Notes: generated from the sequence alone by a model not told the origin. DNA of 64,000 nt from Marinisporobacter sp. (GCA_025210525.1 JAOARP010000058.1:62001-126000); one strand, 5' to 3'; shown: positions 24,301 to 34,108, numbered from the stretch's first letter. Made by a program: numbers and translations.

Positions 24301-25620
24301 GTGGAAGAACAAGAGCTAAAAAATATTATTTCTAAAATTTATCCAGGAAGTAAAGCCCAGAAGCTAGGAATAGAAGAGGGTGATAAACTACTAAAAATAA
24401 ATCAAGAAGCTATTGAAGATATTATTGAATATATGTTTTTGACAGCAGATGAATATTTAGAAATTGAAATTGAAAAAAAAGATGGATTGGTAAAAAAATA
24501 TACATGTTATAAGGAATTTGATGAAGAATTAGGGATTGAATTTGAAAACCCAATCATTGATCAAGCAAGAAGCTGTAAAAACAAATGTATGTTTTGCTTT
24601 ATAGATCAATTGCCTAAAGGCATGAGAAAAACCTTATATTTTAAGGATGATGATTCAAGACTTTCTTTTCTTCAAGGAAATTTCATTACCCTTACGAATA
24701 TGTCTGAAGAAGATATACAAAAGATTATAAAATATAGAATTAGCCCTATTAATATTTCTATACATACTACAGATCCAGAGCTACGGGTGAAAATGTTAAG
24801 TAATAAATATGCAAAAAATATTTATGAGAGACTACAAAGATTATCAGATGCTGGGATTTGTATGAATGGACAGATTGTTTTATGTAAAGGTATAAATGAT
24901 GGTGAAAATTTAGATAGAACTATTGAAGATTTATCTAACCTTTATCCAAGTATGCAAAGCTTAGCCATTGTTCCTGTAGGAATAACCAAGTTTAGAGAAG
25001 GTTTATATCCCCTGACCATTTTTGATAAGGGATCATCAGCAGAAGTTATTGATCAGATAGCAGCATGGCAAAATAAGCTATTAAAAAAAATAGATACTCG
25101 TTTTGTACATTTGTCAGATGAGTTTTATGTTCTTGCCAATAGAGAGCTTCCTATGTATGATGATTATGAGGGTTTTCCTCAAATCGAAAATGGTGTAGGA
25201 CTTATGGCAAAGTTTGAATATGAAATCAATTCTTGTTTAGAGAATTTGTCTATAATAAAGAAGAAAAATAAACAGATGAGTATTGCTACTGGAAAATCAG
25301 CAAAATCGTTTATAGAAAAAATTTGCAAAAGAATAGAGGAAAAGGTCAATGGTTTAAAGATTAATGTTTTTGAAATTAAAAATAACTTTTTTGGAGAAAC
25401 CATTACCGTAGCAGGATTAATTACAGGAACAGATTTAATAGAACAATTAAAGGGTCAGGAACTAGGAGAAGAATTAGTCATTCCATCGTGCATGTTAAAA
25501 AGGGATGAGCCTATTTTTCTAGACGATGTAACAGTAGAGGATTTGCAAAAATCATTAAATATAAAAGTAACCGTTACGGAAGTAGACGGAAAAGATTTTA
25601 TTAATAAAATAACAAAATAA
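24301..25620 (+). CDS. DUF512 family PDZ/radical-SAM-like Fe-S protein
   Basis: The 439-aa protein has an N-terminal PDZ-like segment ([21 protein letters not shown]), then a Cys cluster [11 protein letters not shown] near residue 95 of the CxxxCxxC type that binds an Fe-S cluster and SAM in the radical SAM superfamily, and a C-terminal DUF512 domain containing [10 protein letters not shown] and [15 protein letters not shown]. The reaction is not known. GTG 24301 is chosen because TAGGTG lies just before it; GTG 24292 is possible. The gene precedes der, as in most Clostridia. Confidence 0.85.
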   Translation: MEEQELKNIISKIYPGSKAQKLGIEEGDKLLKINQEAIEDIIEYMFLTADEYLEIEIEKKDGLVKKYTCYKEFDEELGIEFENPIIDQARSCKNKCMFCFIDQLPKGMRKTLYFKDDDSRLSFLQGNFITLTNMSEEDIQKIIKYRISPINISIHTTDPELRVKMLSNKYAKNIYERLQRLSDAGICMNGQIVLCKGINDGENLDRTIEDLSNLYPSMQSLAIVPVGITKFREGLYPLTIFDKGSSAEVIDQIAAWQNKLLKKIDTRFVHLSDEFYVLANRELPMYDDYEGFPQIENGVGLMAKFEYEINSCLENLSIIKKKNKQMSIATGKSAKSFIEKICKRIEEKVNGLKINVFEIKNNFFGETITVAGLITGTDLIEQLKGQELGEELVIPSCMLKRDEPIFLDDVTVEDLQKSLNIKVTVTEVDGKDFINKITK

Positions 25621-25643
25621 AGATAGATACTGGAGGTGTTTTT

Positions 25644-26966
25644 ATGGCTAAGCCAGTTGTAGCAATAGTTGGAAGACCTAATGTAGGAAAATCAGCTTTT
25701 TTTAATAAGCTTGCTGGAAAAAGGATAGCAATTGTAGAAGATAAGCCAGGTGTTACAAGAGACAGAATTTATGCAGAAGTTGAATGGTTAAATCATCATT
25801 TTACCCTAATAGACACAGGTGGATTAGAACCAGAGTCAAAGGATATTATTATATCTCAAATGAGAAATCAAGCAAATCTAGCTATTCAAACAGCAGATGT
25901 AATTCTTTTTATGGTAGATGGAAGAGCGGGTCTTGTAGCTGCAGATGAGGAAATAGGAGCTTTACTTAGAAAAACAGGTAAGCCTGTTCTTTTAATAGTA
26001 AATAAAGTGGATACACATAAACTACCAGATGATTTTTATGACTTTTATCAATTAGGATTAGGAGAGCCATTACCTATTTCTACCACAAATGCTCTAGGAC
26101 TTGGAGATTTACTAGACGAAGTTATAGCAAAATTTCCAGAAAAGCATGAAGAAGATTATGAAGATGATTGCATTACAGTAGCCGTTATTGGTAAGCCAAA
26201 TGTAGGAAAATCTTCTATTATTAATACAATCCTAGGGGAAGAAAGAGTTATTGTAAGTGATATTGCAGGAACTACAAGAGATGCTATTGATACACCCTTT
26301 ACCCATGGGGAAGATGAGTATGTGTTTATAGATACAGCAGGAATACGAAGAAAAAGCAAAGTAGATGAAAATATTGAAAAATATAGTGTTGTAAGATCTC
26401 TTAACGCAATAGAAAGATCAAATGTATGTATGCTGATGATTGATGCTACAGAAGGGGTAACGGAGCAAGATAAAAAAATTGCAGGTTATGCCCATGAAGA
26501 GGGGAAAGCTACAGTTATTGTTGTGAATAAATGGGATTTGGTAGAAAAAGAAACAAACACCATGAATCAATATACAAAAGATATAAGAAAAGAATTAGCT
26601 TTTATGCCTTATGCCCCTATTCTTTTTGTTTCAGCAATAACAAAACAAAGAGTACATAAGATCCTTGAAACGATAAAATTTGTTTCCAATCAGCATGCTA
26701 TGAGAGTACCAACAGGTAGATTAAATGATGTGATTGGAGAAGCTATATTATTAAATCAGCCACCATCAGATAAAGGAAAACGACTTAAAATTTTCTATAT
26801 GACACAAATATCTGTAAGACCACCTAAATTTGTTATATTTGTAAATGACAAAGAACTTACTCATTTTTCTTATACAAGATATCTTGAAAATAAAATAAGA
26901 GAAGCCTTTGGATTTGAAGGAACTCCAATTAGTATAATTCATAGAGAAAAGGGAGAAGACATATAA
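25644..26966 (+). CDS. der: Der/EngA, double GTPase for ribosome assembly
   Basis: Der is the essential GTPase with two tandem G domains that helps mature the 50S ribosomal subunit. The 440-aa product has G1 motifs [11 protein letters not shown] at residue 9 and [11 protein letters not shown] near residue 182, DTGG and DTAG G3 motifs, NKVD and NKWD G4 motifs, and a C-terminal KH-like domain. GGAGG precedes ATG 25644. It lies between the DUF512 gene and gpsA; plsY, often found between der and gpsA, is absent. Confidence 0.97.
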   Translation: MAKPVVAIVGRPNVGKSAFFNKLAGKRIAIVEDKPGVTRDRIYAEVEWLNHHFTLIDTGGLEPESKDIIISQMRNQANLAIQTADVILFMVDGRAGLVAADEEIGALLRKTGKPVLLIVNKVDTHKLPDDFYDFYQLGLGEPLPISTTNALGLGDLLDEVIAKFPEKHEEDYEDDCITVAVIGKPNVGKSSIINTILGEERVIVSDIAGTTRDAIDTPFTHGEDEYVFIDTAGIRRKSKVDENIEKYSVVRSLNAIERSNVCMLMIDATEGVTEQDKKIAGYAHEEGKATVIVVNKWDLVEKETNTMNQYTKDIRKELAFMPYAPILFVSAITKQRVHKILETIKFVSNQHAMRVPTGRLNDVIGEAILLNQPPSDKGKRLKIFYMTQISVRPPKFVIFVNDKELTHFSYTRYLENKIREAFGFEGTPISIIHREKGEDI

Positions 26967-27026
26967 GAGAGGTTTTCTTGTACTAAATCTAAAAATAAAT
27001 TTTGCGTACGAATAGGGGGAGGTACA

Positions 27027-28055
27027 ATGAAATCAACTATTAGTGTAATTGGAGCTGGAAGCTGGGGAACAGCTTTAGCCGTGTCTCTTTCTAAAAAGGG
27101 ACATGATGTAAACTTATGGATGAGAAATGAAGAACAGTTTTTGCAAATGAAAAAAGCAAGAGAAAATATAAAATATTTACCAGGTGTTATTTTGCCTAAT
27201 AATATAGGGTTATTCCAAAATATTTGTGATGCTGTGAAAGATTCAGATATTATATTATTAGCTGTTTCCTCACAAGCTGTACGAACAGTAATAAAAAGCT
27301 TTGAACCTGTAGTGGATGAAAAGCAGATTATTGTAAATGTTGCAAAAGGATTAGAGAATACTACCCTTTTTAGAATATCAGAAGTAGTAAAAGAAGAGCT
27401 TCCTAAAAATCCTTTCGCTGCCTTATCAGGACCATCTCATGCTGAGGAAGTATGTAGAGATATGCCTACTACATTAGTTGTTGCAGCAAGTGAAAAATCT
27501 GTTGCAGAGTATATACAAGATGTATTCATATCTCCAAAACTAAGAGTATACACAAATCCTGATGTAGTTGGTGTTGAACTTGGAGGTGCTCTTAAAAACG
27601 TTATTGCTCTAGGAGCAGGAATATCTGATGGACTAGGTTTTGGAGATAATGCAAAGGCAGCTCTTATGACTAGAGGAATTACGGAAATATCAAGACTGGG
27701 TCAAGCAATGGGAGCGGAGATTAATACCTTTGCAGGGTTAACAGGCATTGGAGATTTAATTGTGACATGCACGAGTATGCATAGCAGAAATAGACGATGT
27801 GGTATCCAAATTGGACAAGGTAAAAAACTAGAAGAGGCAGTAAAATCAATAGGAATGGTAGTAGAAGGTGTGGTCACTACAAAGGTTGCTTATAAACTAT
27901 CTAAAGAGTACAATGTAGAAATGCCTATTACAACTGAAATTTATAATATTCTTTATAAGGATAGTGATGTAAGAGAGGCAGTAGTAAACTTAATGATGAG
28001 AAGTAGAACCCATGAAATTGAAGAGGTAGCTCAAAATAAAAAAATGGATTGGTAA
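27027..28055 (+). CDS. gpsA: GpsA, NAD(P)-dependent glycerol-3-phosphate dehydrogenase
   Basis: GpsA reduces dihydroxyacetone phosphate to sn-glycerol 3-phosphate, the backbone for membrane lipids. The 342-aa protein has the nucleotide-binding GAGSWGTALA near residue 8, the LSGPSHAEEV motif near residue 138, and the GLGFGDNAKAALMTRG segment near residue 205 with the catalytic-site Lys and Asn. GGGGGAGG precedes ATG 27027. A terminator closes the operon. Confidence 0.97.
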   Translation: MKSTISVIGAGSWGTALAVSLSKKGHDVNLWMRNEEQFLQMKKARENIKYLPGVILPNNIGLFQNICDAVKDSDIILLAVSSQAVRTVIKSFEPVVDEKQIIVNVAKGLENTTLFRISEVVKEELPKNPFAALSGPSHAEEVCRDMPTTLVVAASEKSVAEYIQDVFISPKLRVYTNPDVVGVELGGALKNVIALGAGISDGLGFGDNAKAALMTRGITEISRLGQAMGAEINTFAGLTGIGDLIVTCTSMHSRNRRCGIQIGQGKKLEEAVKSIGMVVEGVVTTKVAYKLSKEYNVEMPITTEIYNILYKDSDVREAVVNLMMRSRTHEIEEVAQNKKMDW

Positions 28056-28085
28056 AAGGTAGCTAATTTAGCTATCTTTTTTATT
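28055..28085 (+). terminator. Terminator after gpsA
   Basis: AAAAGGTAGCT pairs with AGCTATCTTTT (one G-T pair) around a 5-base loop and continues into a T run, directly after the gpsA stop codon. Confidence 0.85.
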
Positions 28086-28113
28086 ATATAAAAGGCATAA
28101 TCATGTGTAAGTG

Positions 28114-28144
28114 GTCATATATATATATTGTTAATACATATCAT
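28114..28144 (+). promoter_or_regulatory. Possible sigma-E promoter of spoIVA
   Basis: GTCATATA at 28114-28121 and CATATCAT at 28137-28144, 15 bases apart, resemble the sigma-E pattern (KMATATT and CATACAnT), with two mismatches in the -10. spoIVA is transcribed by sigma-E in Bacillus, which supports the reading. Confidence 0.45.
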
Positions 28145-28216
28145 AATGAAGAAAGAATGACTTTTGATAGTTTATGATTTTTTAATAAATATTTATGACT
28201 AAAGGGGTGAGTGTAA

Positions 28217-29695
28217 ATGGAAAGATTCCATATATATGAAGATATTGCAGAACGGACACAGGGAGATATTTATGTAGGAGTTGTAGGGCCTGTAAGAACA
28301 GGAAAATCAACTTTTATCAAAAGATTTATGGAATTATTAGTTTTACCTAATATTGAGAATGCTTATAGAAAAGAGAGAGCTAAAGATGAATTGCCCCAAA
28401 GTGGAGCTGGTAAAACGATTATGACTACAGAGCCTAAATTTGTTCCAAATGAAGCCATTGAATTGACTTTAAAAGATAATGCTAAGTTTAAAGTAAGACT
28501 TGTAGATTGTGTAGGCTATTTAGTAAAGGGTGCAATGGGACATGAGGAGAATGGAAAACCCAGAATGGTAACAACACCTTGGTATGAAAAGGAAATTCCT
28601 TTTGTAGAAGCAGCAGAAATAGGAACAAAGAAGGTCATTACAGATCACTCAACGATAGGTTTAGTTATTACGACAGATGGTACTGTAACAGATATTGATA
28701 GAAATAGCTACATAGAAGCTGAGGAAAGAGTCATCAAAGAGTTAAAAGATATGAATAAACCCTTTGTTGTGATTGTGAATTCTTTACATCCTCAAAGGGA
28801 GGAAACAGTAGACCTAAAAAGACAATTAGAAGAAAAATATAATGTTCCAGTGGTAGCAACTGATTGTGCTAAGATGAATATGGAAGATATTAATGATGTA
28901 TTAGAAAATGTATTATTTGAATTTCCGATTAAGGAGATCAACATTACTCTTCCAGGATGGGTTGAAGGATTAGAGCCAACTCATTGGCTTAAGGATAAGA
29001 TTATTTATTCTGTAAAGCAATGGAGTCAAGAAGTAAAGAAAATAAGCGATATAAGAAATGCAGTAGGAAAATTTTTAGATATGGAAGTAATAGATGAAGC
29101 GAATGTTAGTGATATAGCATTAGGAGAAGGAATTGCCCATATTAAAATGAAAACAAAAGATGGACTGTTTTATAATATCTTAGAGGAAATAACAGGGTAT
29201 AAGATTGAGGGAGATCATCAATTATTAGGCCTTATAAAAGAATTTTCAAGAGCAAAAAATGAATATGATCGAGTAGAAAGAGCATTAAAGGATGTAAAAG
29301 ATACAGGATATGGTTTAGTATCTCCACGATTAGAAGAGCTAGAATTGAAAGAACCAGAAATTTTTAAACATGGGAATCGATTTGGTGTTAAATTAAGAGC
29401 TAATGCTCCATCTCTTCATTTAATCAAAACAGATATTACAACAGAAGTCTCACCAATTGTAGGAACAGAAAAAGAAAGTGAGGAGCTACTAAAATATTTA
29501 CTAGATGAGTTTGAATCAGATCCTAAAAAAATATGGGAAACAAATATGTTTGGAAAATCTCTTCATGATATGGTGAAAGAGCAATTAGAGCATAAATTAT
29601 TTATGATGCCAGAAGATGCAAGAAATAAGATGCAAAGAACTCTTCAAAAGATTATTAATGATGGAAGCGGTGGGCTTATTTGTATTATTTTATAG
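28217..29695 (+). CDS. spoIVA: SpoIVA, spore coat morphogenetic ATPase
   Basis: SpoIVA polymerises on the forespore surface using ATP and forms the base for coat assembly. The 492-aa protein, the usual length, has the P-loop GPVRTGKSTF near residue 24, the VDCVGYLVKG segment near residue 97, and a C-terminal end GSGGLICIIL that targets the forespore membrane. AAAGGGGTGAG precedes ATG 28217. It is a single-gene unit bounded by terminators on both sides. SpoVM, its usual membrane anchor, was not found in the window. Confidence 0.97.
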   Translation: MERFHIYEDIAERTQGDIYVGVVGPVRTGKSTFIKRFMELLVLPNIENAYRKERAKDELPQSGAGKTIMTTEPKFVPNEAIELTLKDNAKFKVRLVDCVGYLVKGAMGHEENGKPRMVTTPWYEKEIPFVEAAEIGTKKVITDHSTIGLVITTDGTVTDIDRNSYIEAEERVIKELKDMNKPFVVIVNSLHPQREETVDLKRQLEEKYNVPVVATDCAKMNMEDINDVLENVLFEFPIKEINITLPGWVEGLEPTHWLKDKIIYSVKQWSQEVKKISDIRNAVGKFLDMEVIDEANVSDIALGEGIAHIKMKTKDGLFYNILEEITGYKIEGDHQLLGLIKEFSRAKNEYDRVERALKDVKDTGYGLVSPRLEELELKEPEIFKHGNRFGVKLRANAPSLHLIKTDITTEVSPIVGTEKESEELLKYLLDEFESDPKKIWETNMFGKSLHDMVKEQLEHKLFMMPEDARNKMQRTLQKIINDGSGGLICIIL

Positions 29696-29702
29696 TGAAA
29701 AT

Positions 29703-29729
29703 AGATAGGGGGTTTCCCTATCTGTTTTT
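29703..29729 (+). terminator. Terminator after spoIVA
   Basis: AGATAGGG at 29703-29710 pairs perfectly with CCCTATCT at 29716-29723 around a 5-base loop, followed by GTTTTTA. Confidence 0.9.
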
Positions 29730-29733
29730 ACCC

Positions 29734-29761
29734 TTGAAAAAATTTTATATTAGGGTATAAT
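29734..29761 (+). promoter_or_regulatory. Promoter of the tRNA-Pro gene
   Basis: TTGAAA at 29734-29739 and TATAAT at 29756-29761 with a 16-bp spacer; the tRNA begins 15 bases later. Confidence 0.8.
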
Positions 29762-29776
29762 AATAAATAGAATTAT

Positions 29777-29853
29777 CTGGGTGTGGCGCAGTTTGGTAGC
29801 GCGCTAGAATGGGGTTCTAGAGGCCCTGGGTTCAAGTCCCAGCACTCAGACCA
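29777..29853 (+). tRNA. tRNA-Pro, anticodon GGG
   Basis: The 77 bases fold as a full cloverleaf: acceptor CTGGGTG/CACTCAG, D arm GCGC/GCGC, anticodon stem CTAGA/TCTAG with loop ATGGGGT and anticodon GGG at 29811-29813 (reads CCC and CCU), and T arm CTGGG/CCCAG with loop TTCAAGT. The CCA end is encoded. A strong promoter and a terminator make it a single-gene unit. No att-like duplication of its 3' end is visible nearby. Confidence 0.95.
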
Positions 29854-29866
29854 GAAAGAAAACATT

Positions 29867-29894
29867 AAAGCTATGAATGTTCATAGCTTTTTTG
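29867..29894 (+). terminator. Terminator after tRNA-Pro
   Basis: AAAGCTATGAA at 29867-29877 pairs with TTCATAGCTTT at 29880-29890 and runs into T residues. Confidence 0.9.
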
Positions 29895-29995
29895 CTTTTT
29901 GAGATAGGACTGTGAAACTAATTTAAATAAATAAAAATAAGATGAAGGAAAATAAAAAAGCGTGAAGAATTATAAACATAATAAGGAATTAGTAG

Positions 29996-31261
29996 GTGAA
30001 GGACGTGACTAAAAAGAAGCGAAATAGAAAAAAAAGAAAAAGCAGACTGAGGCATTTCTTTTTTGGAATCATACTATGTTATTTTATTATAAAGTTTATG
30101 CCCATGATCATTTCTTTTTCTAATGAGACAAGTGTTGCTGAATATGGAAATATTCAAATTACAGATCAATTGAATTGCTATATTATTAGAAATGAAAAAT
30201 TGATTGAAAGTAAATTTGAAGGAAATATACAATACTTTGTTCAGGAAGGAGAAAAAGTTGAAAAAGAGTATAAGGTAGCTGAAATATATAAGGCTGATAT
30301 TGATCGTTCAACTAGAAAAAAATTAGAGGTAGTAAACCAAAGAATTGAAAGTATTAAAGAAAATGAAGATAGTTTATTTCAAAGTGATGTAAATAAGATT
30401 GATGAAGGAATTAATAAAATAATAAATGATATAAAAGTATCTAAAGAAAAGGGCGATCTTTTAAAAATTGAGCAATTGAAAAAAGAATTAAATAATAAAT
30501 TAGAAAAAAAACGGATTATTACAGGGGATAAAAGTTTTGCAGGAAAAAATTTAGAAACCCTTGAATTAGAACAAGAAAATCTAGAAGAAAAAATAAATAG
30601 TGCAATTTGTTGGATAAAAAGTCCTGCATCAGGGATTATCAGTTATAATATTGATGGATATGAAACCCTATTAACACCTAAAAATATGGCAACAATCGAA
30701 TTAGAAAATCTCAAACGCATTGGAAGTGAAATAACAGATTTAAGAGCTGAGAAAGCCATTAGAAATCAACCTTTGTTTAAAATAGTTGATAATAATGTAT
30801 GGTATATGATTGCTTGGATAGATAAGGAAAAGATAGAGCATTATAAAGTTGGACGAAGGGTGATTTTTAAATTTCCACAAAGAGAAGTAAAAGGAAAAGT
30901 ATATCAAATAATAGAAAATGCTAAAAATAATATGGTAATCTTTCAAGTAAATCAATATGTAGAAAATTTTTATAGTATGAGAAATATTGACTTAGAAGCT
31001 ATTCCTGTAAATTATGAAGGTTTAAAAATATATAAGGATAGTATTGTAGAGATAGATGAAAAAAAAGGAGTGTTTGTACTTGATGTAAATAGATACGCAA
31101 GGTTTAAGCCTATTAAAATTAAAGGATATAATGATGAATATGCAATTATTCAAAGCAATGTTTTTTATGATAAGAATAGAGAAAGAGTAAGTACTGTAAA
31201 ATTATATGATGAAGTTGTTAGAAATGGTTCAAAGGTTGAAGTAGGAGAAAGGATATATTAA
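29996..31261 (+). CDS. HlyD-like membrane-anchored protein
   Basis: This 421-aa protein starts with a very basic cytoplasmic tail (residues 1-23), then a membrane segment (about 24-43), a lipoyl-like half (QYFVQEGEKVEKEYKVAEIYK), a coiled coil (about 105-200) and a second lipoyl-like half with SPASGIISYNIDG near residue 206. That is the plan of HlyD-type adaptor proteins, yet no transporter or outer-membrane partner is adjacent. Such a gene before the yggS-sepF-yggT-ylmH-divIVA set is common in Clostridia, hinting at an envelope or division role. GTG 29996 is the chosen start; GTG 30005 is possible. Confidence 0.72.
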   Translation: MKDVTKKKRNRKKRKSRLRHFFFGIILCYFIIKFMPMIISFSNETSVAEYGNIQITDQLNCYIIRNEKLIESKFEGNIQYFVQEGEKVEKEYKVAEIYKADIDRSTRKKLEVVNQRIESIKENEDSLFQSDVNKIDEGINKIINDIKVSKEKGDLLKIEQLKKELNNKLEKKRIITGDKSFAGKNLETLELEQENLEEKINSAICWIKSPASGIISYNIDGYETLLTPKNMATIELENLKRIGSEITDLRAEKAIRNQPLFKIVDNNVWYMIAWIDKEKIEHYKVGRRVIFKFPQREVKGKVYQIIENAKNNMVIFQVNQYVENFYSMRNIDLEAIPVNYEGLKIYKDSIVEIDEKKGVFVLDVNRYARFKPIKIKGYNDEYAIIQSNVFYDKNRERVSTVKLYDEVVRNGSKVEVGERIY

Positions 31262-31283
31262 CAAAATAGACGGAGGGAAAGAA

Positions 31284-31976
31284 ATGTCTTATATTGAGAA
31301 AAATATAAAAGAGTTAAGAAAAGAAATTGATGAAATTTGTAGTGAAATTGGAAGAAATCCTGAAGAAATTCAATTGATTGCTGTTACAAAAACAGTAGAT
31401 CATGAAAGGATTAACGAAGCCATTGGTGCAGGTGCTAAGGACATAGGGGAAAACAAAGTTCAAGAGATTATGGAAAAATATGATGTTGTATCTAATGTGA
31501 ATTGGCATATGATTGGACATCTTCAGACCAATAAAGTAAAATACATTATTGACAAAGTGAAATTGATTCATTCTGTAGATAGAATGAGTTTAGCAGAGGA
31601 AATCAATAAACGTGCAAAGCAACATGGAAAAATCATGGATGTTTTGGTGCAGGTAAATGTTGCTAATGAGGAGACAAAGTTTGGATTAGCTAGTAATGAA
31701 GTTTTTGAGTTCTTTGAAAAAATACAAGCATTAGAATATATTAGGGTAAAGGGATTAATGACTATTGCTCCATATGAGGAAAATCCTGAAGCTGTTAGAA
31801 AGTATTTTAAAATGCTTAAGGAGCTATTTGAAGAGATTAAAACAAAACAATTTCCAAGGGTAGAGATGAAATATTTATCTATGGGGATGACAAATGATTT
31901 TAAAGTAGCTATTGAAGAAGGTGCTAATATAATACGTGTGGGTACAGGAATATTCGGAAGAAGAAATTATAATTAG
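31284..31976 (+). CDS. YggS/YlmE family PLP-binding protein (PLPBP)
   Basis: A 230-aa single-domain PLP-binding protein involved in vitamin B6 and amino acid homeostasis; it has no known catalytic activity. The PLP lysine lies in LIAVTKTVD near residue 36, followed by IGENKVQEI, WHMIGHLQTNKVK, and the C-terminal LSMGMTNDFKVAIEEGANIIRVGTGIFG that binds the phosphate. GGAGGG precedes ATG 31284. It opens the ylm division cluster and precedes sepF, as in Bacillus ylmE-sepF. Confidence 0.95.
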   Translation: MSYIEKNIKELRKEIDEICSEIGRNPEEIQLIAVTKTVDHERINEAIGAGAKDIGENKVQEIMEKYDVVSNVNWHMIGHLQTNKVKYIIDKVKLIHSVDRMSLAEEINKRAKQHGKIMDVLVQVNVANEETKFGLASNEVFEFFEKIQALEYIRVKGLMTIAPYEENPEAVRKYFKMLKELFEEIKTKQFPRVEMKYLSMGMTNDFKVAIEEGANIIRVGTGIFGRRNYN

Positions 31977-32000
31977 TAAAGAGCCAAAGGAGGATAAAAG

Positions 32001-32441
32001 ATGTCAGGAAAATTTGTAGATAAAGTAAAATATTTTATGGGTTTAGATGATTACGAAGAATATGAAGACGAATCAGTTGAGACATCTGTTGAATATAATG
32101 AACCAATCACACCCATACAAAGCAAGAAGAATAAAATTGTGAATATACATACAACAACACAAATGAAAGTTGTAGTTTACGAACCTACTGATTTTGAAGA
32201 AGCACCTAGTATTGTGGATAATCTTAAAAATCGAAAACCTGTTATTATGAACCTAGAGAAACTAGAACCAGAATTAGCAAAAAAAATATTTGATTTTGCT
32301 AATGGAGCTGTGTATGCGTTAGATGGAAGTATTCAAAAGGTTTCAAAGGGAATATTTATTTTAGCTCCTAGCAATGTGGATATATCAGGAAATATTAATG
32401 AAGAATTAAAAAATACAGCATTATTTCCTTGGAATAAGTAA
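32001..32441 (+). CDS. sepF: SepF, FtsZ-anchoring division protein
   Basis: SepF bundles FtsZ filaments and tethers them to the membrane; it can replace FtsA, which has no gene in the cluster seen here. The 146-aa protein has an N-terminal stretch MSGKFVDKVKYFMGL that forms the amphipathic membrane helix, an acidic linker, and the SepF domain with VVYEPTDFEEAPSIVDNLK and the glycine-rich dimer region. AAAGGAGG precedes ATG 32001. Confidence 0.95.
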   Translation: MSGKFVDKVKYFMGLDDYEEYEDESVETSVEYNEPITPIQSKKNKIVNIHTTTQMKVVVYEPTDFEEAPSIVDNLKNRKPVIMNLEKLEPELAKKIFDFANGAVYALDGSIQKVSKGIFILAPSNVDISGNINEELKNTALFPWNK

Positions 32442-32459
32442 ATTGAGGTGGTGGAAAAA

Positions 32460-32726
32460 ATGTGGATGATACAACAATCTGTAGATTATTTTTTTAGAGT
32501 ATTAGACTTTTTAATTATTGCAAGGATTCTTATGTCTTGGTTTAATCCATCTCCCTACTCAACCATTCCAAAGCTTATATATCAGCTAACAGAGCCCATA
32601 CTTGCTCCTTTTAGAAATCTTCTTTTTAGATTTAGATTAGGAGGAGGAATGATTGATTTTTCACCTATTTTAGCGGTCATATTCTTACGTTTTATTAGAA
32701 ATTTAATTATGGGATTACTTTATTAG
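32460..32726 (+). CDS. YggT/YlmG family membrane protein
   Basis: This 88-aa protein has two membrane segments (about 10-27 and 65-85) and the family motif RILMSWFNPSPYS followed by EPILAPFRNLL. YlmG-like proteins influence division or membrane organisation. ATG 32460 follows GAGGTGG with a 7-base spacer; GTG 32448 lies within the ribosome site and is less likely. It starts 18 bases after sepF. Confidence 0.92.
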   Translation: MWMIQQSVDYFFRVLDFLIIARILMSWFNPSPYSTIPKLIYQLTEPILAPFRNLLFRFRLGGGMIDFSPILAVIFLRFIRNLIMGLLY

Positions 32727-32739
32727 GAAGTGTGATATT

Positions 32740-33528
32740 TTGATAGATAAAGAAAATTTAATAAAACATATTAAAAATACAGAAGAACGATATGTCGTAA
32801 TGAAAGTCCTAAACAAAGTAGAAAGTGTATTAAAAAATCATACCATATGCACTACTGATTTTTATGATCCGTATCAAACCTCTTTATGTGTTCCCTTGCT
32901 TGATCAGATTAGGGATATTAATTATATTGTTACGGGAGGATATAAAGAAGCTGAAAGAAGGGTTATGATCATTTATCCAGAATATATAGAACTTATGGAG
33001 GATGATTGTCCTATTAGGGCTATAAAAATTTCAGGAAAATTTACAAAGGATACATTAAGCCACAGAGATTTTCTAGGTAGTGTTTTAGGTTTAGGATTAA
33101 GGCGAGAAAAAATAGGAGATATATTAGTTGGAGATGGACAAACGAATTTGATTGCTCATAAAGAACTTTGTGATTATATTTTGGTGAATTTAGAAAAAGT
33201 GTCTAAATATAAAGTAAACATTGAAGAAATATCTTTTTGTGATTTAATGAAAGTTAAAGAGGAGTTTAAGATGATCCATGGAACTGTAGCTACTTTAAGA
33301 TTAGATAGTATTTTAGGGACAGGCTTTGGAGAATCTAGAAGTGCAATAGCAAAGCTTATTAATAATGATAGAGTAAAAGTGAATTTTAAGCCAGTGAATC
33401 AGCCGTCATATATCCTTAATGAAGGAGACTTAATATCCTTTAAAGGGAAAGGAAGAATAATACTAGATCAAATTGGAAATAAAACAAAAAAGGATAGATA
33501 TAAGGTTATGATAAAAAGAATAGTCTAG
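32740..33528 (+). CDS. ylmH: YlmH family S4-domain RNA-binding protein
   Basis: This 262-aa protein has a C-terminal S4 RNA-binding domain (about residues 183-245, GFGESRSAIAKLINNDRVKVNFK) and an N-terminal RNA-binding-like half with GSVLGLGLRREKIGDILVG. Homologues (YlmH, RqcP2-like) bind 50S subunits carrying obstructed tRNA and aid ribosome quality control; rqcH is also in this window. TTG 32740 follows AGGAAG. It is in the division cluster by gene order only. Confidence 0.9.
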   Translation: MIDKENLIKHIKNTEERYVVMKVLNKVESVLKNHTICTTDFYDPYQTSLCVPLLDQIRDINYIVTGGYKEAERRVMIIYPEYIELMEDDCPIRAIKISGKFTKDTLSHRDFLGSVLGLGLRREKIGDILVGDGQTNLIAHKELCDYILVNLEKVSKYKVNIEEISFCDLMKVKEEFKMIHGTVATLRLDSILGTGFGESRSAIAKLINNDRVKVNFKPVNQPSYILNEGDLISFKGKGRIILDQIGNKTKKDRYKVMIKRIV

Positions 33529-33541
33529 AGGAGAGGATACA

Positions 33542-34066
33542 ATGATTACACCACTTGAGATTCAGAATAAAGAATTTAAAAAAGGATTGAGAGGATATAA
33601 AGAAAGCGAAGTTGATGAATTCTTAGATAAAATTATTATAGACTATGAAAATTTATATAAGGAAAATATTGAGTTAAAAGATAAAATCACTATGTTGAAT
33701 GAACAAATAGAAAAGTATGAAAACTTAGAAAAGACATTAAATAATACTTTGGTTTTTGCCCAAAGTACAGCGGAAGAAGTAGCTCAGAATGCACAAAAGA
33801 AAGCAGAATTAATTATACAAGAAGCCGAAGGAAAAGCAAAAAAAATTATTGAAGATGGAAGAAATGAAGTAATAAAAATTCAAAAAGAATATGAAGAAGG
33901 TAAAAAACAATTACACATTTTTAAAACAAGATTTAAGACATTATTAGAATCTCAATTAGAAGCTGTTGGAACTAGTTGCAAAGAAATTATAGGCGAAGTG
34001 GAACAAGCGAAGGAAATAAAAGAACCGGAAAAAATAAAAGAAATTGAAGTGAAAGTAGTTGAATAA
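33542..34066 (+). CDS. divIVA: DivIVA, curvature-sensing polar scaffold
   Basis: DivIVA marks poles and division sites and recruits partners for septum placement and sporulation. The 174-aa protein has the conserved N-terminal membrane-binding part (ITPLEIQNKEFKKGLRGYKESEVDEFLDKI) and a long coiled coil (about residues 30-145). The acidic C-terminal tail is variable in the family. AGGAGAGG precedes ATG 33542. It closes the ylm cluster and is followed by a terminator. Confidence 0.95.
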   Translation: MITPLEIQNKEFKKGLRGYKESEVDEFLDKIIIDYENLYKENIELKDKITMLNEQIEKYENLEKTLNNTLVFAQSTAEEVAQNAQKKAELIIQEAEGKAKKIIEDGRNEVIKIQKEYEEGKKQLHIFKTRFKTLLESQLEAVGTSCKEIIGEVEQAKEIKEPEKIKEIEVKVVE

Positions 34067-34074
34067 CTTTAAAT

Positions 34075-34108
34075 AAAAATTCTCGTTTAAAGCGAGGATT
34101 TTTATTTG
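34075..34108 (+). terminator. Terminator after divIVA
   Basis: AAAAATTCTCG at 34075-34085 pairs with CGAGGATTTTT at 34093-34103 (one G-T pair) around a 7-base loop, the T run forming the descending arm. Confidence 0.85.

Noticed and set aside
29777..29853. tRNA-Pro as an integration site
   Set aside because: No duplicated 3' tRNA end, integrase or compositional change nearby.
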